The notes: a model not told the origin generated them from the sequence alone. A DNA stretch of 64,000 bases from Flavobacterium sedimenticola (GCF_030053345.1 NZ_JASGBP010000005.1:62001-126000), one strand, 5' to 3'. Shown: positions 26,372 to 35,475, numbered from the stretch's first letter. Numbers and translations are program-made.

Positions 26372-26815
26372 TTAGGTATTTTTTTTCCAGACATAGGTAT
26401 CGTCTTCAAAGATTTCTTTTCCGAAAATCGGGACTTTGGCTTTAATTTCCTCCACTATGAAGGTTATAGCGTCAAACACCGCTTTGCGCCTTGAAGCCGA
26501 CACAAAAACAAACAAACAAATTTCACCGGCCTTGACAACACCCAAACTATGGTGAATGTGCATGCAGGTCAAATCATATCGGTCAAAAGCCACTTCCCGA
26601 ATGTCGTGGAGAACATTCTCGGCCATGGCTTCATACGCCGTGTATTCGATGGCTTTTACTTCTTTTCCGTCTATGATATCGGCCCGTACTTGTCCCAAGA
26701 AAATTTGATGCGCGCCGATACTGGTTTTAGTTTGGTGTTTGGCTATCGAATTCCCGATGAATTCCGCTGCAATGGCTCCGCTATGAAAGCAGTTTTTTTT
26801 AGTTTTTTCTATCAT
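26372..26815 (-). CDS. moaE: Molybdopterin synthase large subunit
   Basis: 147 residues. Family motifs: GAHQIFLGQVRAD, the IEYTAYEAMAE helix, HHSLGVVKAGEICLFVFVSA and EEIKAKVPIFGKEIF with the catalytic Lys. It combines with the thiocarboxylated MoaD to add the dithiolene sulfurs. MoaD is three genes upstream in the same transcript. Three bases separate it from moeB-rhodanese. Confidence 0.95.
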   Translation of the reverse strand: MIEKTKKNCFHSGAIAAEFIGNSIAKHQTKTSIGAHQIFLGQVRADIIDGKEVKAIEYTAYEAMAENVLHDIREVAFDRYDLTCMHIHHSLGVVKAGEICLFVFVSASRRKAVFDAITFIVEEIKAKVPIFGKEIFEDDTYVWKKNT

Positions 26816-26818
26816 TAT

Positions 26819-27892
26819 TTAGTGGTCTGCATTGATTTTAAGTAAGGATTCCACCCCATTGGACAAATGAGCCACATTGGTGAAACCGTTTTGTATTAAA
26901 TACTCACCGGTTAGTTTACTGCGATTGCCTTCTTGACAAAAGAGGATGATTCTTTGGTTTCGATCAATAGTCTTCAGAAAATCTTCCAACTGTGCCAAAG
27001 GCACTTTTCGAATACATTCTATGTCCAATTGCGGTTCTTCATAACGTTCTCGAATATCAATAATCAAACTGTGAGTTTGTGTGGCTTCCGCCAAAAAATC
27101 ATTGGCCGAAACCGCTCCGATACCACTGTTCAGTAACTGATGGAAAACGGCTAATCCGTTTTGCATGCCAATGGTTTTTTGGGCGTCTTGTACCGAACAG
27201 TGTAAGGTCTGAGTAGCATTGTTCAACATGTTGACCAAAAGCAATGTTCCGCTCAGCACGTCACCGATTCCCAAAATTATTTTTAAGACTTCATTGGCCT
27301 GCATCACCCCCAATACGTTAGGGACAACGCCTAAAACACCGCTGTCATTACAGTTGGTTGTGAAATGGTTCTTGCGCTCCGGAAACAGGCAACGATATGT
27401 TGGTCCATTCGCATAATTAAAGACCGAAAGTTGCCCTTCAAATCGGTGAACAGCTGCATACACCATCGGAATATTTTTGACCAACGCAATATCGTTGATC
27501 AAATATCGCGTGGTATTGTCGTCGGTACAATCGACTATAATATGATAATCGGAAACAATTTCAAAAGCGTTTAATGTTGTAAAATGTATTGGATACACCT
27601 CGACATTAACCTCCGGGTTTTGCTTCGACATGACCGCTTTGGCCACAACGGCTTTATTTTTTCCAATATCGTTACCGGTAAATAAAAATTGCCGGTGCAA
27701 ATTGGTTTCCTCAATTAAATCGCCATCGGCTATGCCGATATGCCCGACGCCGGCGGCTACTAAACTTTGCAAAACGGGGCAACCCAAACCACCGGCACCA
27801 ACGACTAAAACCTTAGCGTTGGCTATTTTTTCCTGACCCGAAAGACCAATTTCGGGCAGTTGGATTTGTTTGTGGTATCGGTTGTTTTGCAT
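26819..27892 (-). CDS. moeB: MoeB/ThiF-type activating enzyme with C-terminal rhodanese domain
   Basis: 357 residues. Residues 1-240 are the adenylation domain: VVGAGGLGCPVLQSL for ATP, the DGDLIEETNLHRQFLF signature and VDCTDDNTTRYL. The C-terminal 100 residues are a rhodanese domain with the persulfide Cys in LFCQEGNRS. It should adenylate and then sulfur-load the MoaD C terminus, as MOCS3/MoeBR does. The late CxxC zinc pair of many MoeB proteins is not obvious (only LHCSVQDAQ). It lies between moaD and moaE, which supports a role in this pathway over thiamine. Confidence 0.93.
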   Translation of the reverse strand: MQNNRYHKQIQLPEIGLSGQEKIANAKVLVVGAGGLGCPVLQSLVAAGVGHIGIADGDLIEETNLHRQFLFTGNDIGKNKAVVAKAVMSKQNPEVNVEVYPIHFTTLNAFEIVSDYHIIVDCTDDNTTRYLINDIALVKNIPMVYAAVHRFEGQLSVFNYANGPTYRCLFPERKNHFTTNCNDSGVLGVVPNVLGVMQANEVLKIILGIGDVLSGTLLLVNMLNNATQTLHCSVQDAQKTIGMQNGLAVFHQLLNSGIGAVSANDFLAEATQTHSLIIDIRERYEEPQLDIECIRKVPLAQLEDFLKTIDRNQRIILFCQEGNRSKLTGEYLIQNGFTNVAHLSNGVESLLKINADH

Positions 27893-27901
27893 GGTGTTGA
27901 A

Positions 27902-28153
27902 TTATCCTCCCGAGAATGCCGGCAAGAGTGCAATTTCATCATTTTCTTTTAGTTCCATGGACAAATCGGAAACCAGTTGTTGATTGACGGCAAACAAATA
28001 ATTGACCTCTCTCATATCCGGAAAAGCATCTTCGAGCGCCAATTTCAAATCATGAAGTGACGGAACATCGCCGTTGAATTCGGCTAAATCAGCTTCCATA
28101 TCAACAATATCGCTGATAATCCCGTAATACCGTATCGGACATTTGATTCCCAT
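27902..28153 (-). CDS. moaD: Molybdopterin synthase sulfur carrier subunit
   Basis: 83 residues, ubiquitin-like fold, with the essential terminal Gly-Gly (LLPAFSGG). EIALLPAFSGG matches the usual VALLPPVSGG ending of MoaD. It is charged by the adjacent moeB-rhodanese protein and gives sulfur to precursor Z through MoaE. Nine bases separate it from moeB and three from the membrane protein upstream. Confidence 0.93.
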   Translation of the reverse strand: MGIKCPIRYYGIISDIVDMEADLAEFNGDVPSLHDLKLALEDAFPDMREVNYLFAVNQQLVSDLSMELKENDEIALLPAFSGG

Positions 28154-28156
28154 ATT

Positions 28157-28903
28157 TTATGTGGTGTATAATTTAAAAACAGCTATCCCCAAAACCAAGG
28201 CCAAAACATTGCGCAAGACTAGGGTATTCATTTTTTTACTTCCAAAATAACCGCCTAAGATACCGCCAACCAAAACCACGCCGATAAACGGAATAGATGA
28301 TTGTGGTAAAATACCGCCTTGCGAGACAAAACCGAAAAGGCCTGAAACTGAGTTTACCAAAATAAACAAGGCCGAAACGGCTGCGGTTTGTTTTATGGTA
28401 GCCCAACCCAACAATAGCAAAACCGGACTCAAAATAATTCCGCCGCCAATACCGATTAACCCCGACAAAAACCCTATTACAGCACCGATGAATAGTGCTA
28501 ACGGCAGATTTACCGGACGTTCTTGGTTTTGAATGGCACCCAATAGTCCTAACAATCGGGCTATGGCAAACAACAACACGGTTCCTAAAATAATTTTGTA
28601 CCAATGGGTTTCTATGGTTATGGTTCCACCTAAAAACGAAAACGGAACCGAAATAATGGCAAAAGGATAAAACAGTTTCCAATGGAATTCTTTGGCTCGA
28701 AAATAAAAGTAAAAAGAAAGCCCCGAAACTAAGATATTTAATACCAAAGCTGTAGGTTTCATCACCGCAATCGAAAAACCAAAAATACTCATTAAGGCCA
28801 AATAACCACTGGCACCGCCGTGCCCTACACTGGCGTACAAAAAAGCTACAACGGCCAAAAGCAGAAGCAATAAGGGTAACTGAGTTATTTCGCCGCTCAT
28901 CAT
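28157..28903 (-). CDS. TauE/SafE-family membrane transporter
   Basis: 248 residues with about eight membrane segments. YASVGHGGASGYLALMSIFG and, in the second half, FLSGLIGIGGGIILSPVLLL are the repeated TauE/SafE motifs. The family mostly moves sulfur-containing anions such as sulfite or sulfoacetate outwards, but many members are untested. It sits between moeA (32-bp gap) and moaD, inside a molybdenum cofactor run that has no molybdate ABC transporter. An anion linked to cofactor synthesis is therefore a fair guess. Two adjacent ATG codons (28903, 28900) are possible starts. Confidence 0.85.
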   Translation of the reverse strand: MMSGEITQLPLLLLLLAVVAFLYASVGHGGASGYLALMSIFGFSIAVMKPTALVLNILVSGLSFYFYFRAKEFHWKLFYPFAIISVPFSFLGGTITIETHWYKIILGTVLLFAIARLLGLLGAIQNQERPVNLPLALFIGAVIGFLSGLIGIGGGIILSPVLLLLGWATIKQTAAVSALFILVNSVSGLFGFVSQGGILPQSSIPFIGVVLVGGILGGYFGSKKMNTLVLRNVLALVLGIAVFKLYTT

Positions 28904-28935
28904 TACGTTTAATTCTTTTGAGTAGGGTAAATATA

Positions 28936-30105
28936 CTAAATAGTATACAGAACTACTTTATCGTTTTGATGAACTTTATATTTTCCTTCCGGTAGATAGA
29001 CTAAGGCATTAGCCTGTGCAAAAGAATTCAGCATCGCCGAATCCTGGTGGGATAAAATAGTGACCTCATCATTGGAAACCAACGCTTTTAAAAACTGCGC
29101 TCTGGGATTGTCTACCGAGAAGTCATGAGTAATTGTTTTCTGTACATCCGAACCGTACCCTCCTTGGCTGCCGCAATAACGTTGTAACGTAGGCAATACA
29201 TACACATAAAAACACGTGAGACTCGCCGCCGGATTGCCGGGTAGCGCCAAAATGATTTTATGATTTAGCTGTCCGGCATACAATGGCTTTCCCGGTTTTT
29301 GATTGACTTTGTAAAACAGGGTTGTTACGCCTAACTGTTCCAATGCTTTGCCCACAAAATCGTAATCGCCAACCGATATCCCGCCGGAAACCAAAACCAC
29401 ATCATTCTCGTTAATGGCTTGTAATAAAACAGCTTTTGTGCTCTCAAAATCGTCGGCAACCTGATAGGTATTGATGGTTTCAAAATGAGCATCCCACAAA
29501 GCCGTTTGCAACATCAGGGTGTTGCTGTTATACACTTTTCCTTCAGGCAATGCCTTCCCGGGCGCAACTAATTCATTACCCGTCACTACAATAGCAACAC
29601 TTGGTTTTTGATACACTTTGACCCGGTCAACACCCAAACCGGCTAAAAAACCTACAGCCGCCGCATTGAGCAACGAGCCATCGGCTAACGCTTTTTCATT
29701 TTGAGCAATCTGTGCGCCTTTTGGTCGGACATTGGTTTCGGGTTTTATATTTTCTTGAAGTTGTAGGGTACCCTTTTCTACCGTTACTTTCTCGATTGGA
29801 ATGACGGCTTGGGCTGAATTTGGGACAGCGGCGCCGGTGAAAATCTTTACCGCTTGCCCGGGTTGCAGTGCTATGTTACATACATCTCCGGCTTTGACTT
29901 CACTCACTATTTCATACGGCAACGAATTGTGTAAACACAAAGCAAATCCATCCATGGTAGCTTGTCGAAAGGGCGGCATATCGATAGGTGACACCACTGT
30001 TTCGGCCAAAACATGATAACGCGCTTCCCATAAAGAAACTTCAATTATTCGTTTAGGAAAATTGAGATTTTCAAGTATCGAAAAGGCTTCTGCAACTGTA
30101 ATCAT
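28936..30105 (-). CDS. moeA: Molybdopterin molybdenumtransferase
   Basis: 389 residues. It inserts molybdate into adenylated molybdopterin made by MogA. Motifs: MPPFRQATMDGFAL near the N terminus, IFTGAAVPNSAQAVIPIE, VVTGNELV, SGGISVGDYDFV and ALPGNPAASLTCFYVYV. All domains are present at normal length. Its ATG overlaps the xdhC stop (ATGA), so it is translated with the xanthine dehydrogenase genes. Confidence 0.95.
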   Translation of the reverse strand: MITVAEAFSILENLNFPKRIIEVSLWEARYHVLAETVVSPIDMPPFRQATMDGFALCLHNSLPYEIVSEVKAGDVCNIALQPGQAVKIFTGAAVPNSAQAVIPIEKVTVEKGTLQLQENIKPETNVRPKGAQIAQNEKALADGSLLNAAAVGFLAGLGVDRVKVYQKPSVAIVVTGNELVAPGKALPEGKVYNSNTLMLQTALWDAHFETINTYQVADDFESTKAVLLQAINENDVVLVSGGISVGDYDFVGKALEQLGVTTLFYKVNQKPGKPLYAGQLNHKIILALPGNPAASLTCFYVYVLPTLQRYCGSQGGYGSDVQKTITHDFSVDNPRAQFLKALVSNDEVTILSHQDSAMLNSFAQANALVYLPEGKYKVHQNDKVVLYTI

Positions 30106-31013
30106 CGGTTTTGGTTTCGGATTTGTATGAGTTGAGCCGCAATGCTTATGGCGATTTCCTGTGTTGTTTCACTTTTGATATCGAGACCGATTGGTGCAAA
30201 TACCTCAGCAATTTGAGCTTTGTCAAAACCATCGGCCTCGAGGTTTTGAAATAGCGTTTTAATTTTGGCCACACTACCCAGCATACCAATATATTTAAAC
30301 TTTTTCCCCAACAAACGTCGAATAATAACATCATCGGTACGATATCCAAAAGACATAATTACCACGTAAACCTTCTTGCCTTCGGGAATGTATTGGTCAA
30401 TCGTTTCAAAATCGATGACCTGTTTGGACTGCACAAAAGTGTTGGCATCCATCGTATTCAAGTTCTCGCGATGGTCGAGTAAATGCAATTCGAAATCCAA
30501 TTTCGACAAGACTTCGCTTAGCGCCAATCCTACATGACCACCACCGATGATATACACTTTTTGCGTCAAACAATTAGCTTCGGTATAAAGCCATTGAAAA
30601 CGTTCGGGTTTCTCTAAAGTAATGCCATGGTTGGAATAATTAATGGTCAACGGTTCATCCGACAATATTTTTTCGGTTACCGAAAAAAAACGCGTATCCA
30701 AATCGTAAAAAGCAATCGTTTGTTCTCCTGAACAAATCATACCCGATTGGTCTTTGGGTGCCGATTTATCGTGGATTTGATGTTTTACAAAAGGAGTAAA
30801 AGGAGGTTTACTCAGTAGGCTTTCGGCCAATTCCACCATTTTATGTTCCATAATACCGCCGCCAATGGTGCCGTACATTTGCTGTGGAGTGACCACCATT
30901 TTAAAGCCCTTTCGTCCGGGACTACTGCCATTATTGGCAACAACCACCATCAGGATTAAGCGGCTTTCCTCCTGTAATACCTGTTGGAGTTTTTTGTAAA
31001 AATCGGTAACCAT
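30102..31013 (-). CDS. xdhC: XdhC-type maturation factor for xanthine dehydrogenase
   Basis: 303 residues, XdhC/CoxI family. The first domain has NNGSSPGRKGFKMVV, MYGTIGGGIMEHKMVE and SGMICSGEQT, with the conserved Cys that binds cofactor. The second is a Rossmann domain (VYIIGGGHVGLALSEVL). The end has APIGLDIKSETTQEIAISI, the family signature. XdhC protects molybdenum cofactor, promotes its sulfuration and delivers it to the XdhB subunit. Eleven bases separate it from xdhB. Confidence 0.93.
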   Translation of the reverse strand: MVTDFYKKLQQVLQEESRLILMVVVANNGSSPGRKGFKMVVTPQQMYGTIGGGIMEHKMVELAESLLSKPPFTPFVKHQIHDKSAPKDQSGMICSGEQTIAFYDLDTRFFSVTEKILSDEPLTINYSNHGITLEKPERFQWLYTEANCLTQKVYIIGGGHVGLALSEVLSKLDFELHLLDHRENLNTMDANTFVQSKQVIDFETIDQYIPEGKKVYVVIMSFGYRTDDVIIRRLLGKKFKYIGMLGSVAKIKTLFQNLEADGFDKAQIAEVFAPIGLDIKSETTQEIAISIAAQLIQIRNQNR

Positions 31014-31023
31014 AAACCCGAAT

Positions 31024-33273
31024 TTATGATTTTTGATATAAATCCATCAACACTTTTTCGGGTGTGTAAGGTGCGTTGACCGCGAGATTTGCTTTTGGAT
31101 TAAAGGCTTTCACAGCGTCACGAATCGCAAAATAGGTTCCGATACCGTACATCAACGGCGGTTCCCCTACGGCTTTCGATTTTTTGATAGCCAATTCGTG
31201 TCCTTCGGTTTCCAGATGTTTGATGTTAATCACTTTCGGCACCGAATAAATATCGGGTACTTTATACGTTGACAAGGCATTAGACACCAATCGCCCTTGC
31301 TCGTTATAGATGATTTCTTCCAGGGTCATCCAACCGATACCTTGCACCAATCCGCCTTCAATTTGACCGTTGTCGATGGTTGGATTCATACTTTTTCCAA
31401 AATCGTGTACGATATTGACACTATCTACTTCGTAGGTTCCTTTCAAACAATCGACAGTCACTTCGTGAATGGAAGTGCCGTATACATGATACGCAAACGG
31501 ATGTCCTTTTTCTTTGGTTTTATCGTAATGAATGGTTGGCGTGGCATAATGTGCGTTTTCCGAAAGGGCAACACGCTGCGTAAACGCACGGAGGATTAAA
31601 TCCTTCCAAGTCATTTCGGTTTTGATTTCATTGGCATACACCCACTCCTCTTTTAATTCGATGATTTGGTCGGTGTATTCTTTTTGAGCTACTGCTTTCA
31701 AACGTTCCAACAACGCATGACACGCCATCTGCAGCGCTTTCCCGTTTAAATCGGCTCCCGCACTGGCAGCGGTTGGCGACGTATTGGCGACACGCAAGGT
31801 ATTGGTGGATTCGATTCGGACTTTATCGGCTTTTATACCAAAAGTTTCCACCACAATTTGCAGCATTTTGGTATTGACGCCTTGCCCCATTTCGACCGCA
31901 CCGGTACTCACTACCACGCTTCCGTCGTGATAAATGTGCACCAAAGCCCGCGCATGATTCATCATGGTATTGGTAAACGAAATTCCGAAACAAATGGGTT
32001 GAATCGCTAAGCCTTTTTTGAATCGGGTATTTTTCATGTTGAATGTTTCTACTCTTTTCTTTTGTCCGGCATAATCATACTTTGTCATGCAGGTTTCCCA
32101 AGCATTGGTGGCTTCCACCAGAGTCAAAATTTGACCATAGGATAGCTCATCGCCTTCTTTGACCAAGTTGGCTTTTTGAATCTCGGCCGGACTGACACCT
32201 AACGTTTCGGCAGCTTTAACTATAGCGGCTTCAATAGCAAATTTGCCCTGCGGTCCGCCAAATCCGCGGAACGCCGTATTAGGCGGCAAATTGGTTTTAC
32301 AACTGTAGGCCGTAGCCATGACATTCGGGATAAAATAGGAATTGGTCGAATGGAATAAGGTTCGCTCCATTACCGCAGGCGATAAATCGGCTGCTGCACC
32401 CGCATTTTGGTAATGGGTCACTTCATACGCTACAATTTTTAAATCTTTGGTCAACCCGATTTTAAAATCGGCGGAATACGGATGACGTTTCCCGGTCATG
32501 CGCATATCGTCCATACGATGCATCGCCATTTTTACCGGTTTTTGCAATTGTTGTGCCGCCAAAGCGACCATCACAGCCCAAGGCGTAGCTTGGTCTTCTT
32601 TCCCGCCGAAACCGCCACCCAAACGTACGGTGTCGATTTCCACTTTATGCATCGGAATATTCAAAACCTGAGCCACCATGCGTTGCACAGCGGTTGGTCC
32701 TTGGGTGGACGATGATATGATGAGGCTACCGTCTTCTTTAGGACGGGCATAAGCACCTTGTGTTTCGATGTATAAATGTTCTTGTCCGTTGACATCGCTG
32801 CGCCCTTCGATAATATGGTCGCATTGTGCCCAAGCTTCGGCCGTATTGCCGAGTTTAAAACTACGTGGCGGAATGATGAGTTTGCCTAGGGCTTGTACTT
32901 CTCTCGGATCGACTATTACGGGTAATTCTTCGTAATCCACTTGAATTAACTTGGCAGCCATCCGGCAATCGTGTTCCGATTTTCCGACAATCAAGGCAAT
33001 AACTTGTCCGCGAAAATGTACCTCATCTTCGGCAAACAACGGTTCATCGGGAATAATCCCGCCAATTTGATTTAAACCGGGCACATCTTTGGCTGTGAGA
33101 ATAGCGACTATCCCTTTATGATGTAATGCTTTTTCAACATCCCATTTTTTGATTTTGGCATGCGCTACTGTCGCATCAAAAGGAACTGCGTACAGCGTTC
33201 CTTGTATTTCTCGGATGTCGTCGAGGTAAATCGACTTTCCTTTTACGTGATTGTGAGCATCTATGTTAATCAT
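31024..33273 (-). CDS. xdhB: Xanthine dehydrogenase, molybdopterin-binding subunit
   Basis: 749 residues. Cofactor-binding loops are GGGFGGKEDQ, RGFGGPQGKF and STGAVEMGQGVNTKM. The catalytic base Glu is in KSKAVGEPPLMYGIGTYFAI near the C terminus. It hydroxylates hypoxanthine or xanthine to urate using water, passing electrons to the iron-sulfur and FAD centres of XdhA. Length fits the bacterial two-subunit type. Its ATG overlaps the stop of xdhA (ATGA). Confidence 0.95.
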   Translation of the reverse strand: MINIDAHNHVKGKSIYLDDIREIQGTLYAVPFDATVAHAKIKKWDVEKALHHKGIVAILTAKDVPGLNQIGGIIPDEPLFAEDEVHFRGQVIALIVGKSEHDCRMAAKLIQVDYEELPVIVDPREVQALGKLIIPPRSFKLGNTAEAWAQCDHIIEGRSDVNGQEHLYIETQGAYARPKEDGSLIISSSTQGPTAVQRMVAQVLNIPMHKVEIDTVRLGGGFGGKEDQATPWAVMVALAAQQLQKPVKMAMHRMDDMRMTGKRHPYSADFKIGLTKDLKIVAYEVTHYQNAGAAADLSPAVMERTLFHSTNSYFIPNVMATAYSCKTNLPPNTAFRGFGGPQGKFAIEAAIVKAAETLGVSPAEIQKANLVKEGDELSYGQILTLVEATNAWETCMTKYDYAGQKKRVETFNMKNTRFKKGLAIQPICFGISFTNTMMNHARALVHIYHDGSVVVSTGAVEMGQGVNTKMLQIVVETFGIKADKVRIESTNTLRVANTSPTAASAGADLNGKALQMACHALLERLKAVAQKEYTDQIIELKEEWVYANEIKTEMTWKDLILRAFTQRVALSENAHYATPTIHYDKTKEKGHPFAYHVYGTSIHEVTVDCLKGTYEVDSVNIVHDFGKSMNPTIDNGQIEGGLVQGIGWMTLEEIIYNEQGRLVSNALSTYKVPDIYSVPKVINIKHLETEGHELAIKKSKAVGEPPLMYGIGTYFAIRDAVKAFNPKANLAVNAPYTPEKVLMDLYQKS

Positions 33274-34670
33274 ATTAAATCTTCCATGGTAAAGGTTTCC
33301 GGAAATAGTGTTAAGAAATGAGCTAAAAACAACTGACGTCCCAATAATCGTTTGTAGGCTTCCGTCCCGCGGGCGTCACTGATGGGTGACAACTCGGTTT
33401 GAAGAATCGTTTCGGCCTCTTTTACCGTGGCAGTATTCAATTCTTTTCCAACCAAAAACTGAGCGGTTTCGGCTAAATATTTCGGAATAGGACCTACACC
33501 ACCCATAGAAAGACGGGCTTCTGTTATAGTGTTACCGTTCGTTGCAATCGTAGCAGCCGAATTCACACTGGCAATATCCAAATATTGGCGTTTGCATACT
33601 TTCTCAAAATGGAATCGGGTACCGTGGTTTGGTACCTCGAATTCAATTTGCGAAATGATTTCGTCTGTTTTCTTATCAAAGGTCTTGTATCCTAAATAAA
33701 AGTCTTTTAGTGCTACTTGTCGGCTGTTATTGGTTTTATTAGTGAGGATTAATTGGGCTTTCATCGCCAAAAGGATAATTGTGAAATCACCTATGGGCGA
33801 ACCGTTGGCAATATTCCCGGCGATGGTGGCGATATTTCGGATTGGCGTTGACGATAATAACTTCAGATAGTGGTACCAATTCGGAATGGCTTGTAACAAT
33901 GTTTCATTCTCCATTAATTCGGTTACGGTTACCGAAGATTTCAGGATACAAGTATTGCCGCTGAAGGTAATACCGTTGAGTTCTTTTTTGTCAAATAAAT
34001 AGTCCAAATCCATCTCGTGTAGTTGATCGTGCTTTTGGACATACAAATCGGTCCCACCGCCCACGGCAACCGCTCCGGTGGTCGCATAAGCCGTTTGAAT
34101 TTGCGCTAAGCGATCCGGAATTTGCAAAAAATACTCCGGAATGAAGGCATGAGCCACCAACCATTCTAAGGGATTCTTTTGATCTTTAGTTTCTAATTTC
34201 TCTGTCAATTTTACCGCTGCTCTTTCGATTGATTTGTAACCGGTACAACGACAAATATTCCCATCGATGGCGCTGATAGCCTTTTCAACAGTGGCATCCT
34301 CGCATGTCAGCGCAAAGCCGCTCATCGAATTCACAAAGCCGGGTGTACAAAAGCCGCATTGGGTTCCCGAGCAATCGACCATCGCTTGTTGGGCTTGGTT
34401 TAATGTATCGGGCAAGTTGGTGCCTTCTACGGTTACGATGTGCTTGCCTTGGGCATTTGCTAGAGGTGTCAAACAAGAAGTCGCGCTGATGTACTCCACT
34501 TTTCCGGCTTTGAGCGAGCCGATTAGAACCGTACACGCACCGCAATCGCCCTCGCGACAACCGATTTTGGTACCACGCAGGTTTTCTTCATACCGGATAA
34601 AATCGAGCAATGTCGTACTTGCAGCCTTATTCGTTGAAATCAGCCTTTGGTTTAAGAGAAATTGAATCAT
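33270..34670 (-). CDS. xdhA: Xanthine dehydrogenase, iron-sulfur and FAD subunit
   Basis: 466 residues. The N-terminal plant-type [2Fe-2S] domain has Cys38, Cys43 and Cys46 (CREGDCGAC). The second [2Fe-2S] domain has CGFCTPGFVNS and ICRCTGY. From about residue 170 comes the FAD domain, with VAVGGGTDLY and TIAGNIANGSPIGD, then the CO dehydrogenase flavoprotein C-terminal fold. It carries electrons from XdhB to NAD+ or another acceptor. It begins seven bases after guaD. Confidence 0.95.
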   Translation of the reverse strand: MIQFLLNQRLISTNKAASTTLLDFIRYEENLRGTKIGCREGDCGACTVLIGSLKAGKVEYISATSCLTPLANAQGKHIVTVEGTNLPDTLNQAQQAMVDCSGTQCGFCTPGFVNSMSGFALTCEDATVEKAISAIDGNICRCTGYKSIERAAVKLTEKLETKDQKNPLEWLVAHAFIPEYFLQIPDRLAQIQTAYATTGAVAVGGGTDLYVQKHDQLHEMDLDYLFDKKELNGITFSGNTCILKSSVTVTELMENETLLQAIPNWYHYLKLLSSTPIRNIATIAGNIANGSPIGDFTIILLAMKAQLILTNKTNNSRQVALKDFYLGYKTFDKKTDEIISQIEFEVPNHGTRFHFEKVCKRQYLDIASVNSAATIATNGNTITEARLSMGGVGPIPKYLAETAQFLVGKELNTATVKEAETILQTELSPISDARGTEAYKRLLGRQLFLAHFLTLFPETFTMEDLI

Positions 34671-34676
34671 ACCGAT

Positions 34677-35156
34677 TTAGTATTCTATTTTATTGATGCT
34701 CTCTGACCAGAGCTTAAAAGCTTCCAAGGCTTCATCGCGCATCATTTGCTCAGTTTGCAATTTACGATTGGTAAAAGGCAATTCCAACTCTTCATAAATG
34801 AATTGGTCATCAAATTGGATATCGGCCGCATCTTTTTTGGTGTTGGCGAAATACATTTTGTCGGGACGCGCCCAATAAATAGCCCCCAAGCACATCGGGC
34901 AAGGTTCGCAACTGGTATAAATTTCACAGCCGTCTAATTGGAAAGTGCCTAATGCTGCACAGGCATTTCGAATGGCTACTACTTCTGCATGTGCCGTCGG
35001 GTCGTTGGTAGAAGTTACACCATTGGCTCCGCGGGCAATAATTTTACCGTCTTTGACGATTACTGCACCAAAAGGCCCGCCTTTTCCCGATTTTACATTC
35101 TCGATAGACAGGTTGATAGCCTCTTGCATAAATTCACTTTGTTTTGTCGTACACAT
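34677..35156 (-). CDS. guaD: Guanine deaminase
   Basis: 159 residues, cytidine-deaminase fold. The zinc site is His56-Ala-Glu58 (PTAHAEVVAI) and Cys86/Cys89 (CEPCPMC). The N-terminal GGPFGAVIVKDG and the C-terminal EELELPF lid region fit GuaD rather than TadA or CMP deaminase. It makes xanthine from guanine and so feeds XdhAB directly downstream. It is the first gene of an eleven-gene run ending at moaA. Confidence 0.92.
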   Translation of the reverse strand: MCTTKQSEFMQEAINLSIENVKSGKGGPFGAVIVKDGKIIARGANGVTSTNDPTAHAEVVAIRNACAALGTFQLDGCEIYTSCEPCPMCLGAIYWARPDKMYFANTKKDAADIQFDDQFIYEELELPFTNRKLQTEQMMRDEALEAFKLWSESINKIEY

Positions 35157-35223
35157 AAATTTTTGATTTAATAATTACTTTTTGGGGAGAAAAGTCTCTG
35201 CATTTCAATTCTTTGACAGCCTA

Positions 35224-35252
35224 TAAAGATACAAATAGAAATGATTTTGCAA
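35224..35252 (-). promoter_or_regulatory. Candidate promoter of the guaD-xdh-moa operon
   Basis: On the minus strand TTG (35250-35252), 18 bp, TATCTTTA (35224-35231). This matches the Bacteroidetes pattern except for the last base. It would give a leader of about 60 bases before guaD. Confidence 0.5.
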
Positions 35253-35280
35253 TGCGTTTTTTGAAACATTAACGCCCATA

Positions 35281-35315
35281 AAAACGAAAAACCACCACTT
35301 TTCAGTGATGGTTTT
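35281..35315 (-). terminator. Terminator after tRNA-Thr
   Basis: AAAACCACCACT and AGTGATGGTTTT pair around TTTC (one G-T pair) at 35287-35315, with a T run on the minus strand. It isolates the tRNA from the guaD promoter. The 319-bp space between guaD and the 88-residue gene holds the guaD promoter, this hairpin, tRNA-Thr and its promoter. Confidence 0.85.
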
Positions 35316-35322
35316 CGAATTG

Positions 35323-35396
35323 AGCCGATAGAGGGACTCGAACCCACGACCTGCTGATTACAAATCAGCTGCTCTAGCCAGCTGAGCTACACCGGC
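35323..35396 (-). tRNA. tRNA-Thr (anticodon UGU)
   Basis: 74-nt cloverleaf on the minus strand. The acceptor is GCCGGTG/TATCGGC, the anticodon arm is GCTGA-TTTGTAA-TCAGC with TGT in the anticodon position, and the T arm is GTGGGTTCGAGTCCCTC. CCA is not encoded. Confidence 0.96.
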
Positions 35397-35412
35397 GTCT
35401 CAATTATGACTG

Positions 35413-35442
35413 CAAATATATTTTTTGAATTTTAAATTCCAA
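35413..35442 (-). promoter_or_regulatory. Promoter of tRNA-Thr
   Basis: TTG (35440-35442), 19 bp, TATATTTG (35413-35420) on the minus strand. The predicted start is about ten bases before the tRNA. Confidence 0.8.
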
Positions 35443-35475
35443 AATATTTTGCTGTTTTTTTACTGCTTTTTTGAA

